From NCBI GenBank assembly GCA_963730405.1, contig CAVSRW010000013.1:37318-101317 (forward strand): 64,000 nt of DNA. Direction: 5' to 3'. The translations under genes were made by a program, and so were the position numbers. The DNA comes from Gaiellasilicea sp963730405 (GTDB taxonomy: Bacteria; Actinomycetota; Thermoleophilia; Gaiellales; Gaiellaceae). Shown in pieces: positions 19,541-28,191 of the stretch. Position 1 is the first letter of the stretch; each line of letters starts with the position of its first letter. The notes under the pieces are model-generated. The model saw only the letters and a list, made by a program, of their open reading frames with translations, was not told the origin of the DNA and ran no database searches.

Positions 19541-20480
19541 CTAGCGGTTCACGCACGTGCCGGTCTGCTTCTTCGACTTCGCCGACCACCACGGCGCTAC
19601 CTGCAGGCTGGCACGCCAGGTCAGCTTGCCCCTGGCGGAGATCCGGGCCGTGACACTGCCGTTGGTGTCCGTACACCAGATGGACGCGCCGGCCGATCGG
19701 AGTCGACCGATCGCCTCGAGCGACGGATGCTCGTGCGAGTTCTTCCCGGCGGAGAGCACGGCCCACCGCGGGCCGGACCACCTCGAGCAGCTCGTCGATC
19801 GAGCCCTCCTTCGAGCCGTGATGCGTCGCGAGGAAGATGTCGACCGGCTTGTCGACGACCGGGTCCAAGGCACCGGCTACACGCTTTGCGACCCGGCGCT
19901 CGATGTCACCGGTGAACAGACCTGTGATCCCGTTCACGGTGAGCAGGTACGCGAGCGACGAGTTCCCGGCGATCCGTGAGGATCCGCCGAGGAAGTCGCC
20001 CGCCGGCGGATTGGCGAAGACCCACTCGGCTCCGCCCCAGTCGAACCGGTCCCCGATGTTCGGGAACGTCTCCTCGAGATCGGGCTCGGCCTCGATCGCC
20101 CGCATCACGGCGCGGTTGCGTTTTGTCCCCTCCCACCACAGCGACCGGTTCCGAACGACGGTGCGCACGTCCCAGTTGCTGAGCAGCTGGGCGGCGTTCT
20201 TGGCGTGGTCGTCGTGGGCGTGGCCGAGGATGAGCACGTCGATCCGCTTCGCCTTGAGCCCTTGTCGCAGCGCCTCGTCGAGCACGTCGTAGCGGAACTC
20301 TCCGGTGTCGGACACGATGATCTTGCCGCCGATCCGCATCACGACCGCATCGCCCTGGCCGACGTTGACAAAGATGATCTTCGCGGGGACTGCCGCCGAC
20401 CTTGACGTGACCGCGTCCGCTGGGCGGCCGAGTGCAAGCAAGAGTCCGAGAACGACGGCAATCGCTACGAACGGGCGCAT
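19541..20480 (-). CDS. secreted ComEC-like metallo-beta-lactamase-fold hydrolase, frameshifted
   Basis: A signal peptide (MRPFVAIAVVLGLLLALG) precedes a beta-lactamase-fold domain: FVNVGQGDAVVMRIGG, GHAHDDHAKNA (zinc motif HxHxDH), a second ligand region around TGDIERRVAKR and ATHHGSKEGS. These are the signatures of the C-terminal domain of the DNA-uptake protein ComEC and of stand-alone relatives. A one-base insertion in the run at 19771-19773 shifts the frame; corrected, the protein continues through WAVLSAGKNSHEHPSLEAI to a Trp/Lys-rich C-terminus. Next to a pilin, a role in extracellular DNA handling is tempting but unproven. Confidence 0.75.
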
Positions 20481-20557
20481 CGGACCATGATGGACCGGCG
20501 AGCAGTCGGAGCTCAAGGCCGTCTGTCGCCGCCGCTACCCGCTTGTGCCGGTTCTCG

Positions 20558-22103
20558 TCAGCGTCCGGACGCGAGCGCCGTCTCGAGCTTCTTGACCACC
20601 TGGTCGATCGTGAAGCTCGCGGCCTCCTGCCGCGGCGGGAACTCCTTGAACGTCTCGAGGAACTGGGTCACGATCGCCGTTGCGGCCAGCGCGATGAAGT
20701 CGTTGTCGAGGAACCAGTCGTAGTACGTGTTCGAGGTCACGTCGGCGCGCTCGTACGGGATCGGTACGCAGGTTGAAGAGCTTCGGGACGCGCAGCGCGA
20801 CGAACGGCTCCGCCCAGATCCCCAGCGTTCCCTGCTCCCGCTGCTCCATGAAGACGACCTTCCAGTTGTCGAACCGGAGTGCGAGCACGTCGCCGTCGTC
20901 GGAGTAGTAGACGAGCCCCTGCCTCGGGCTCTTGTCCGCGTCGCCGGTCAGGTACGGCACCAGGTTGTAGCCGTCGATGTGGACCTTGTAGGTCGTGTCG
21001 CCGATCTGGTGGCCCGCCTTCAGCTTCTCGACGATGTCCGGCTCGCCGGCGGCGGCGAGGAACGTCGGCAGCCAGTCGTGGTGCTGGACGATCTCGTTCG
21101 AGACCACGCCGGCCGGGATCTTCCCGGGCCAGCGGATCAGCTCCGGAACGCGGAAGGCGCCTTCCCAGTTCGTGTTCTTCTCGCTCCGGAACGGCGTCAT
21201 GCCGCCGTCCGGCCACGTGTTCATGTGCGGCCCGTTGTCGGTCGAGTAGATCACGATCGTGTTCTCGGCGATCCCGAGCTCGTCGAGCTTGTCCAGCGCC
21301 GCGCCGACCAGCTTGTCGTGGTCGATCATCGTGTCGTGGTAGGGCGACTGCCAGCGCCCGGCCTGCCCGAGGCTCTCGGGCTTCGTGTGCGTCCGCAGGT
21401 GCATGTGCGTCGTGTTGAGCCAGACGAAGAACGGCGTGCCCGCTGCGTGCTGGCGCTCGATGAAGTCGAGCCCGTGCTCGAGCACCTCGTCGTCGATCGT
21501 CTCCATCCGCTTCTTCGTCAGCGGGCCGGTGTCCTCGATCCGCTGCCTGCCGACACGACCGAAGCGGTCGTCCTCCGTGTCGTCGTCATCGTCGCTCGCC
21601 CAGGAGTGGATGACGCCGCGAGGGCCGAAGCGCTCCCTGAAGTGCGGGAAGTCCTCGTCCGGCGGCCAGTTCGGCAGCTCCGGCTCCTCCTCGGCGTTCA
21701 GGTGGTAGAGGTTGCCGAAGAACTCGTCGAAGCCGTGCACGGTGGGCAGGTACTTGTTCAGGTCGCCCAGGTGGTTCTTTCCGAACTGCCCGGTCGCGTA
21801 GCCGAGCGGCTTCAGCAGCTCGGCGATCGTCACGTCCTCCGCCTGGAGACCGATGTCCAGGCCGGGGAAGCCGACCTTGCTGAGGCCGGTGCGGTAGACG
21901 CTCTGGCCGGTGATGAACGACGCGCGCCCCGCGGTGCAGCTCTGCTCGCCGTACGAGTCGGTGAAGCGCATTCCCTCGTCCGCGATCCGGTCGATGTTCG
22001 GCGTCCGGTAGCCCATCAGCCCGTCGCTGTAGCAGCTCAGGTTCGTGATCCCGATGTCGTCGCCCCAGATCACGAGGATGTTCGGCTTGTCGCTCTCGGC
22101 CAC
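20558..22103 (-). CDS. arylsulfatase, frameshifted near the C-terminus
   Basis: A type I sulfatase of about 515 residues without signal peptide. PNILVIWGDDIGITNLSCYS gives the metal-binding Asp15/Asp16. SCTAGRASFITGQ at 55-67 holds Cys56, which must be converted to formylglycine; this C-x-A-x-R variant is typical of a bacterial arylsulfatase subgroup. WLNTTHMHLRTH and YSTDNGPH supply further active-site residues. An extra base in the GGG at 20758-20760 breaks the frame after LFNLRTDP; corrected, it continues YERADVTSNTYYDWF to TAA-proximal ALASGR. A sulfatase-maturing enzyme is not in the window. Start GTG 22103. Confidence 0.85.
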
Positions 22104-22257
22104 GATCTCTCCTCTCGTCAGGCCGAGGTTGCGCCGGCCCCCGTCACGTTTTCGACGACAAGCTCTCAGAGCCCGGCGATCACGTCCTCATCCCGTGCGG
22201 GTGATCGAAAGCAGCGCAGAGGTGACCGATCGGGCGCCGTCACGTACGCTCGTCGCG

Positions 22258-22563
22258 ATGGCGGACAGCCACCTCAGCATCTCGCTGAGCCGCGGTGACC
22301 TCACCGTCACCTGGCCCGCGCGCCAGCATCTGATGGCCCGGCTGCTGCACGTGGGCACCAGAGCGCGCCTCCGCGACAGCTTCCAGGCGGCCGGCAGCAC
22401 CCGTGCCGCAGTGCTCCAGACCGGGCAGCGGGCGACGCTTCTCACCGTCCTCGGTGACTGGGCGCTCGACAGCAACGGCGGCGAGCCGATGCCGCAGGAG
22501 CTCACGCTGCTGCAGGCCGCGCTCGCCCACGATCTGCACGCCGCGCAGCCGTCGCCCGCCTGA
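22258..22563 (+). CDS. small conserved protein, paralogue of the gene at 9406
   Basis: A 101-residue soluble protein. It shares RQHLMARLLHV, a central RLRDSF, and the block ending in EPMPQEL with the protein at 9406-9702 (equivalents RQALMRRLQHV, HLRASF and EPIPQEL). The beta-like start is LSISLSRGDLTVTWPA. Preceded at seven bases by TACGCT (22245-22250), so probably leaderless. The short distance to the zinc-ribbon gene downstream may be chance. The family has no function known to me; two copies here support that it is translated. Confidence 0.65.
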   Translation: MADSHLSISLSRGDLTVTWPARQHLMARLLHVGTRARLRDSFQAAGSTRAAVLQTGQRATLLTVLGDWALDSNGGEPMPQELTLLQAALAHDLHAAQPSPA

Positions 22564-22769
22564 GCGAGCGCGAGCCGAACGGGCGGACCACCCCACCCTT
22601 TCGCGGGGCGCTCGATCCCCTGTCGTGCCCCAGTCTCTCAGGAGGGGGAGTTGGAGCGCCGCAACAAGGGTTGGCGGCAGCCCGCGGCGCCCACTCCCTC
22701 ACCTTCCGAACCACGATCCACGCCTTTGGGCAGTACCGCTCCGGGTTGCGCGGCGCGATGATGCATGCC

Positions 22770-22961
22770 ATGGAACACGATCGGGCCACGAGCGACGACG
22801 TGCACGTGCTCGCGTGCACGGAATGCCCGCGCGTGAGCAGCGTCACCGCCCGGGGCTGGGAGGCGCACCGGATCGACGATCCGTTCGCCGGCGACCGGCC
22901 CGGGCTCGCGTTCTACTGCCCGGACTGCGCGCGCAGGGTCTTCGGCGACCGCGAGCGCTGA
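22770..22961 (+). CDS. 63-residue zinc-ribbon protein, paralogue of the gene at 12654
   Basis: Contains ACTEC and YCPDC separated by 27 residues with ARGWEAHRIDD between. The same order is found in the 53-residue protein at 12654. Both are short four-cysteine ribbons with an identical C-terminal rhythm (YCxDCAxxxF). Several in-frame ATGs lie close together (22758, 22761, 22770); I use 22770. The 206 bases upstream (22564-22769) hold no gene I can support. It converges with the cupin gene with one base between. Confidence 0.6.
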   Translation: MEHDRATSDDVHVLACTECPRVSSVTARGWEAHRIDDPFAGDRPGLAFYCPDCARRVFGDRER

Positions 22962-22962
22962 G

Positions 22963-23327
22963 TCAGGGCCAGGCGGGCGGGCGCGGCGCCTCAGCCTCGA
23001 TCCCGCTCCAATCGTCCCGCGGCGGCGAGAAGACGTCCACGACCACTGCGCCCTCCGGGCCGGCGGTCGCCGAGTGCGGCGACTCGGAGGCGATCCGCCA
23101 GATCCCGCCCGGACCGACCTCCGCTCCTCCTCGCCGACGCGGAAATTGAGCTCCCCCTGGAGCACCATCCCGAACTGCTCGTTGACATGGCGATGCTCCG
23201 GGAGCTCGGCGCCCGGCTCGATCTCGACCACCGCCAGCGTCAGCCGCTCTCCGTGCACCGCCCGCGCCCGGTAGCCCGGCCACAGCTGCTGCGGCGGGAT
23301 CGAGGCGAGGTCGTCGAAGTCGGTCAC
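22963..23327 (-). CDS. cupin-domain protein, frameshifted
   Basis: The first half reads LTLAVVEIEPGAELPEHRHV then NEQFGMVLQGELNFRVGEEE, the classic cupin motif 1 with GxxxxxHxH and the trailing Glu and Gly. One G is missing near 23124. In the other frame the protein continues with GPGGIWRIASESPHSATAG and EGAVVVDVFSPPRDDW, which is cupin motif 2 with its His. The repaired protein is about 121 residues, a typical single-domain cupin that binds a metal such as Fe, Mn or Zn. Often linked to sugar or aromatic metabolism; substrate unknown. Confidence 0.8.
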
Positions 23328-23477
23328 GGCGACCGACGATAACGCGTCGGCCGTCGTTCAAACCGCCCGTTCGGTCAGTTTCTCCGCCCGGCCCGGCCGG
23401 GAAGAACCGGTGCGGGGAGCGACGCGCCGCGGCGTGCGGCCCGCCGACGGCGCTCGCTTACCCCTCACGCGCCGCGG

Positions 23478-24047
23478 TCACTCGCCGGGCGCGGTCCAGA
23501 AGACGTAGTCGGTGCTGTAGGCGACCGCGATCGTGTTGCCCGGCGTGCAGGCTCCTTCCGGAGCAACGCCGCCGGACGAGTTCAGCCGCTGCACCCATGT
23601 CGTCCTGGCCAGCCGATCGCCGTCGGGACCAGCGGTCGTCACAGCCGCCTGGAGCAGGAGCGAGGCGATGTTCCCGGGTCCACCAGGCACCGTCACCTTG
23701 CGCGCGGCCTCGACCGTGCTGCCGTCCTTGAACTCCCAGACGGGGCGGCCGCTGGCGAAGTTGAGGTAGTGGGTCCCACTCGCCTTCGGCACCTTGGCCG
23801 GCTCGTAGAGGTCGGCGACCGGATCCGAGAACAGCCAGGTGCCGTTCGCCTGGCAGGTGTAGTTCTGGCTGCCGGTCGCATGGACCTCGAGGAAGGGGAA
23901 GCTCTCCGGGGCATATGTCCGCGGGTCGAGCGCGTCGCCCGGCTGCGTCTGCGGCACGGGCATCTGGGCGCCGTGGGCTGTGGCGCTCAGCGCGGCCACC
24001 ACGGCCACGCAGGCGACGATGAGGCGAATGAGACGAGCAGTGTGCAT
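23478..24047 (-). CDS. secreted DUF3455 protein
   Basis: A signal peptide (ARLIRLIVACVAVVAALSATAHG) precedes a 165-residue mature domain. GSQNYTCQANGTWLFSDPVA, then HYLNFASGRPVWEFKDGSTV and TTWVQRLNSSGGVAPEGACTPG are the conserved blocks of DUF3455, a family of secreted bacterial and fungal proteins. Two or three Cys may form disulfides. The role is unknown; members are abundant in soil organisms. Convergent with neither flank; 150 bases of apparently non-coding DNA lie after it (23328-23477). Confidence 0.8.
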   Translation of the reverse strand: MHTARLIRLIVACVAVVAALSATAHGAQMPVPQTQPGDALDPRTYAPESFPFLEVHATGSQNYTCQANGTWLFSDPVADLYEPAKVPKASGTHYLNFASGRPVWEFKDGSTVEAARKVTVPGGPGNIASLLLQAAVTTAGPDGDRLARTTWVQRLNSSGGVAPEGACTPGNTIAVAYSTDYVFWTAPGE

Positions 24048-24189
24048 CGGTGGTCCTCCGTTCGGTTACGAGTGGTCGCGGAGGAGGCTAGGACGGCGCG
24101 TTCCCGGCGTCATCGGTGCCGGCTACCAGTCTTCTCGTGCCGCCTACCTAGGTAGAGCCCGCTGCCCGGCCGTCGCTTACGATGCGCGC

Positions 24190-24690
24190 GTGGCGGGCGA
24201 CGAGACGTTCGACGACGTGCTCGCCGCGAACGAGGCGTACGCGCACGGCTTCCGGCTGGCGGGCCTCGAGCCAAGTGCGGCCAAGGGTCTCGCCGTCCTC
24301 ACCTGCATGGACTCGCGGATAGAGCCGCTCACGATGCTCGGGCTCGAGCCAGGCGACGCGAAGATCCTCCGCAACGCCGGCGCCCGGGTGACCGACGACG
24401 TCCTTCGCACGCTCGTGCTCGCGTCGTACCTGCTCGGCGTCGACCGAGCGATGATCGTCGCCCACACGAAGTGCCGGATGGCCGCGGGCGACGAGGACGA
24501 CGTCCATGCCGCTGTCGCCGGCGCCGGCGGCCCCGACACCCGCAGTCTCGCTTTCCTCGTCGCCGCCGACCAGGAGCAGACCGTCCGCGAGGACGTGCAG
24601 CGCGTCCGCTCGTGGCCCTACCTGACCCGGCTGCGCGTCGGTGGCTTCCTCTACGACGTCGACACCGGCCGCCTCGCGCGGCTCTGCTGA
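24190..24690 (+). CDS. beta-carbonic anhydrase
   Basis: A compact (166-residue) beta-class enzyme. Zinc ligands are Cys39 in CMDSRIEP, with Asp41-Arg43 dyad, and His92/Cys95 in HTKCRM. It catalyses CO2 hydration to bicarbonate in the cytoplasm. The short length and the HTKCRM form match the actinobacterial Rv1284-like subgroup. GTG 24190 sits six bases after TACGAT (24178-24183), consistent with a leaderless mRNA. The C-terminus DVDTGRLARL is typical. Confidence 0.9.
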   Translation: MAGDETFDDVLAANEAYAHGFRLAGLEPSAAKGLAVLTCMDSRIEPLTMLGLEPGDAKILRNAGARVTDDVLRTLVLASYLLGVDRAMIVAHTKCRMAAGDEDDVHAAVAGAGGPDTRSLAFLVAADQEQTVREDVQRVRSWPYLTRLRVGGFLYDVDTGRLARLC

Positions 24691-24711
24691 GCCGCGCGAG
24701 GCAGGCTCTGC

Positions 24712-25215
24712 TCAGCTCGACATCGAGCTGCCGGATTCGAGCAGCGTCTTCAGGTCGCTGAGGATCCAGAACCAGCCGCCGCCGCCCTGCTCGAGCGGAG
24801 CGACGCTCGCGACCTGGGCCGCGTGCTTCGGTGCGCCCTCGAGCTCGTGGGTCACCGTCAGCTGGGCGATCCCGGGAAGCTCGTCGGAGATCTCCCACGT
24901 CACGCGGGTGAAGCCCTCGGCGACGAGGTCGGGATCCCACGCCGCCCGCCACGTCTGGACGAGCCTGCGCGGCGGATCGGCCTCGATCACCTCTCCCTCG
25001 ACGAGGAGCTCCGGCATCCCCATCGCCTGCGCGGCCTCGCCGGCCGTGGCGCGGTACTCGCCTCCGGGGCGCAGGTCGTACACGCCGCGCCCGGGATAGC
25101 CGTACTGCTCGTTCCATTCGGGCTTGGTGATCGCGTCCCAGATCGCCTCCGGGGTCGCCTTGATGTAGACGCGGAAGACCTGCGTGGTCACCGCGGTCTC
25201 GGCCATCGTGCTCAT
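24712..25215 (-). CDS. SRPBCC (AHSA1-like) domain protein
   Basis: A 167-residue START/Bet v1-type fold: VFRVYIKATPEAIWDAITKP at the N-terminus, LRPGGEYR, then VQTWRAAWDPD and TRVTWEI, ending in GGWFWILSDLKTLLE. This is the activator of Hsp90 ATPase homologue 1-like family, single-domain bacterial branch. It directly follows and overlaps an ArsR regulator (ATGA), a very common pairing in actinobacteria in which the regulator controls the SRPBCC gene. Ligand unknown, probably hydrophobic. RBS GGAGGAAAC lies inside the upstream gene. Confidence 0.88.
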   Translation of the reverse strand: MSTMAETAVTTQVFRVYIKATPEAIWDAITKPEWNEQYGYPGRGVYDLRPGGEYRATAGEAAQAMGMPELLVEGEVIEADPPRRLVQTWRAAWDPDLVAEGFTRVTWEISDELPGIAQLTVTHELEGAPKHAAQVASVAPLEQGGGGWFWILSDLKTLLESGSSMSS

Positions 25216-25532
25216 GCCGTTTCCTCCAGTTCCGTCTTGAGGTTCGCGAGCGCCGACACCTGACGCTCGGTGTACTTGTCGATCCACCGATCGTGGATCA
25301 ACCGGATCGGGACGGGGTTCAGGAAGTGCAGCTTCTCCCGGCCCGACCGCCGCGCGACGACGAGACCTGCGTCTTCGAGGACGCGGAGGTGCTTCATGAC
25401 GCCGAAGCGGGTCATCTCCAGCTCCGACTCGAGCTCGGTCAGCGTGCGGCCGTCACGCTCGAAGAGCCGGTCGAGCAGGAAGCGCCGCGTCGGGTCGGCG
25501 AGCGCCTTGAACACACGGTCGTCGTCGGTCAC
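25212..25532 (-). CDS. ArsR-family transcriptional regulator
   Basis: A 106-residue winged-helix repressor: VFKALADPTRRFLLDRLFER, ELEMTRFGVMKHLRVLEDAG (recognition helix) and VVARRSGREKLHFLNPVP (wing). No metal-binding Cys motif is seen, so it is the non-metal subgroup that pairs with SRPBCC genes. GTG 25532 lies seven bases downstream of a TATTAT -10 box, so the mRNA is probably leaderless. An inverted repeat between the -35 and -10 boxes suggests autoregulation. Translationally coupled to the SRPBCC gene. Confidence 0.9.
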   Translation of the reverse strand: MTDDDRVFKALADPTRRFLLDRLFERDGRTLTELESELEMTRFGVMKHLRVLEDAGLVVARRSGREKLHFLNPVPIRLIHDRWIDKYTERQVSALANLKTELEETA

Positions 25533-25539
25533 GCTGCGA

Positions 25540-25569
25540 ATAATACGTGACCAAACAGTCACATGTCAA
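25540..25569 (-). promoter_or_regulatory. promoter with embedded operator of the ArsR-SRPBCC operon
   Basis: On the minus strand TTGACA (25569-25564) and TATTAT (25545-25540) are 18 bases apart, close to sigma-70 consensus. The spacer contains the inverted repeat GTGAC-N6-GTCAC (25547-25562), the size of an ArsR dimer site. The expected transcription start falls on or next to the GTG at 25532. Bound repressor would block RNA polymerase between the two boxes. Confidence 0.75.
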
Positions 25570-25599
25570 ATCACCGCCCTCGGGCGTACGATCGTCGGC

Positions 25600-26796
25600 G
25601 TGACGACGACGTCCGACTCGGGCCGCTGGGAGGCGCTCGCCGCGGCGCGCACGCGGGGCGACGTGGGCGACGGGATCGCCTCCGTCCTGGCCCTCCTCGG
25701 CCGGCCCGACGTGATCTCCTTCGCCGGCGGCTTCCCCGATCCGGAGACGTTCCCGCGCGAGCGGATCTCCGCGCTGCTGCAGGAATTCGCGGCCGCAGGT
25801 GAGCTGAGCGCGTTCCAATACGCGCCGACGCGCGGTCTGGCCGGCCCGCTCGATGCGTTCGCAGACCGGCTGGAGCGGCTGCAGGGCCGCAGGCCCGCCG
25901 ACGACGAGCTCGTGATCACGAGCGGCGCGATCGAGGCGCTCGAGCTGATCGGGAAGTCCTTCCTCGACACCGGCGACGTCGTGGTCGTCGAGGCGCCCAC
26001 CTATCTGGGCGCGATCCAGGCGTTCCGCAGCTTCGAGGCCACACTCGTCTCGGTCCCGCTCGACGGGCACGGGCTCGACGTCGACGCGCTCCAGCGGAAG
26101 CTCGCGGGCGGTGTGCGCCCCAAGCTCGTCTACACGATCCCCGACCACCAGAACCCCGCCGGGGTCAGCCTCGCGGCCGAACGGCGCACGCCCCTGGTCG
26201 AGCTGGCACGCCACTACGGGTTCCTGATCGTCGAGGACGTCGCCTACCGCGAGCTCGGCTTCAGCGACGACGCGCTCCCGAGCCTGTGGAGCCTGGGGCC
26301 GGACGTCGTCGTCCAGACGGGAACCACCTCGAAGACGTTCTGCCCCGGTGTGCGGCTCGGGTGGGCAGCCGCCCCGGCGGAGATCGCCGCGCGGCTCGTC
26401 TCTGCCAAGCAGCTCACCGATCAGTGCGCGGGCGCGCTCGGGCAGCGGCTCTTCGAGGAGTCGGCCCGGCGCGGCTGGATCGACGAGCAGCTGACCCGAT
26501 CGCGGGCGCTGTACCGGCGGAAGGGCGAACGGCTGCTGGCCGCGCTCGAGCGCTCGCTGCCCGACGGGACGTCCTGGACGCGGCCGGAGGGCGGCTTCTT
26601 CTCCTGGCTGACGCTTCCGCCCGGCACGGACGCGGTCGACCTGGCGGCGCGGGCGGCGGAGCACGGCGTCGGCATCGTCCCGGGGACGCTGTTCTTCGCC
26701 GACGGCCGGGGCCGCGACACCGTCCGGCTCTCGTTCAGCCTCGTCGACGAGGCTCAGATCGAGGACGGGATCGAGCGGCTCGCGTCGCTCGTCTAG
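25600..26796 (+). CDS. PLP-dependent aminotransferase, class I/II (2-aminoadipate/LysN-like)
   Basis: A 398-residue fold-type I enzyme. VISFAGGFPDPETFP at the start, then QYAPTRGLAGPLDAFADRL, TSGAIEALELIGK, YTIPDHQNPAGVSL and TTSKTFCPGVRLGW (Schiff-base Lys in TSKT) are the hallmarks of the LysN/2-aminoadipate and MocR-related aminotransferases. No helix-turn-helix domain precedes it, so it is a free-standing enzyme. GTG 25600 follows TACGAT by seven bases. It is divergent from the ArsR operon with 67 bases between. Substrate probably a dicarboxylic or branched amino acid; not resolvable. Confidence 0.85.
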   Translation: MTTTSDSGRWEALAAARTRGDVGDGIASVLALLGRPDVISFAGGFPDPETFPRERISALLQEFAAAGELSAFQYAPTRGLAGPLDAFADRLERLQGRRPADDELVITSGAIEALELIGKSFLDTGDVVVVEAPTYLGAIQAFRSFEATLVSVPLDGHGLDVDALQRKLAGGVRPKLVYTIPDHQNPAGVSLAAERRTPLVELARHYGFLIVEDVAYRELGFSDDALPSLWSLGPDVVVQTGTTSKTFCPGVRLGWAAAPAEIAARLVSAKQLTDQCAGALGQRLFEESARRGWIDEQLTRSRALYRRKGERLLAALERSLPDGTSWTRPEGGFFSWLTLPPGTDAVDLAARAAEHGVGIVPGTLFFADGRGRDTVRLSFSLVDEAQIEDGIERLASLV

Positions 26797-26879
26797 CACG
26801 ACGGCATACGGCCAGCCGCACCCCGATCGGCCTGCTGGCTCCCCTACCCGCGGCACGTGGGCGCTGCGATCCTCGACTC

Positions 26880-28185
26880 ATGAGCGAACACGCCCTCCCC
26901 CGCCCCCGCCCCCGCCGACCGAGCCGCGCTCGCCGCGCGCGCCCTCCGCTTCGCGCGCACCGAGCGCGGCTTGGTCACGCTCGCTCTCGGAGCCGTCGCG
27001 CTCCACGTCGCCGACGACAACTACCTCCAGCCCGAGCCCGGCACGTCCCCGTTCGACCACCTCGCCAGCGGCCTGATCCCGATCGGCCTGCTCGCCGCGG
27101 TCGCCGCGCTCTACCCACGCCTGCGAGCGGGTGTTCGCGCCGCTGTCGTCATGACCTTCGGCGCCCTCGCAATCGGGTTCGGCGTCCCGAGCGCCTACTG
27201 GCTGCTCGAGGGCGAGGCCTCCGGCGACCACTACACGACCGGCTGGCTCTCGATCGTCGCGGGTGCCGTGCTGCTCGTCGCCGGCCCGGTGATCCTCTGG
27301 CGGTCGCGCCGGAGCTACGGCTCGCGCACGCGGACAATCGTGCGCCGCACCGCCGCGACCGCGCTGTCGGTGCCGCTGGCGTTTGCGATCTTCATGCTCG
27401 TCGTCTTCCCCGTCGGCTTCGCGTACACCTACACGCACACCGGCCGCGGCGTCGTCGAGCCCGACCTCCGCGTCCCTTACGAGCAGGTCTCGGTCACGAC
27501 GAGCGACTCGCTCGAGCTGACGGGCTCGTACGTCCCCTCCAAGAACCGCGCCGCGGTGATCCTCTTCCCCGGCGCGACCCGCTCCGCCGAAGCACGCATG
27601 CTGATCCGGCACGGCTACGGCGTCCTGCTCCTCAACCCGCGCGGCCAGGGCACGAGCGAGGGCGACACCGTCCGCTGGGCGGGCGACCGCGACCTGCTCG
27701 CCGGCGCCGAGTACCTGAAGACGCGCCCCGACGTCGACGACGACCGCATCGGCGGGTTCGGCTTCTCCGTCGGCGGCGAGATCCTGATCGAGGCCGCCGC
27801 GCAGTCGACCGACTTCAAGGCGATCGTGTCGGAGGGCGCCGGCTTCCCGGCCGGCGAGGCCGACCTGACGGGCGAGGGCCACCTGCTGAGGCCGTCGCTC
27901 ACGATGGTGGGACTGGCCGTCGGCGTCTTCTCCAACCAGGGGCCGCCGCCGAAGATCGTCGACCGGATCGGCGAGATCGCGCCGCGCTCCGTCTTCCTGA
28001 TCTGGGCCGACCCGGGCATGGGCGGCGAGGACGTCAGGCAGCCGAAGTACTACGCCGCGGCGGGGCAGCCGAAGCAGATCTGGAAGGTGCCCGCAGCCGA
28101 CCACACGGGCGGCCTGAAGGCGCAGCCGGCCGAGTACGAGCGCCGCGTCGTCGACTTCTTCGACCGCTCGCTCCTCGACCGGTAA
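26880..28185 (+). CDS. membrane-anchored alpha/beta hydrolase, probable frameshift in a C-rich tract
   Basis: Three hydrophobic helices (GLIPIGLLAAVAALYP, AAVVMTFGALAIGFGVPSAY, LSIVAGAVLLVAGPVILW) and a fourth (LSVPLAFAIFMLVVFPVGFAY) lead to a C-terminal hydrolase domain. The domain has LLLNPRGQGTSEG, nucleophile GFGFSVGG, an acid region and ADHTGG with the catalytic His. From TTG 26971 the frame is clean. Upstream, ATG 26880 starts MSEHALP, and one extra C in the three CCCCCG units at 26897-26914 would join it to APADRAALAARALRF. I therefore take 26880 as the original start. Function: probably an esterase or lipase at the membrane. Confidence 0.7.
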
Positions 28186-28191
28186 GCCCCC

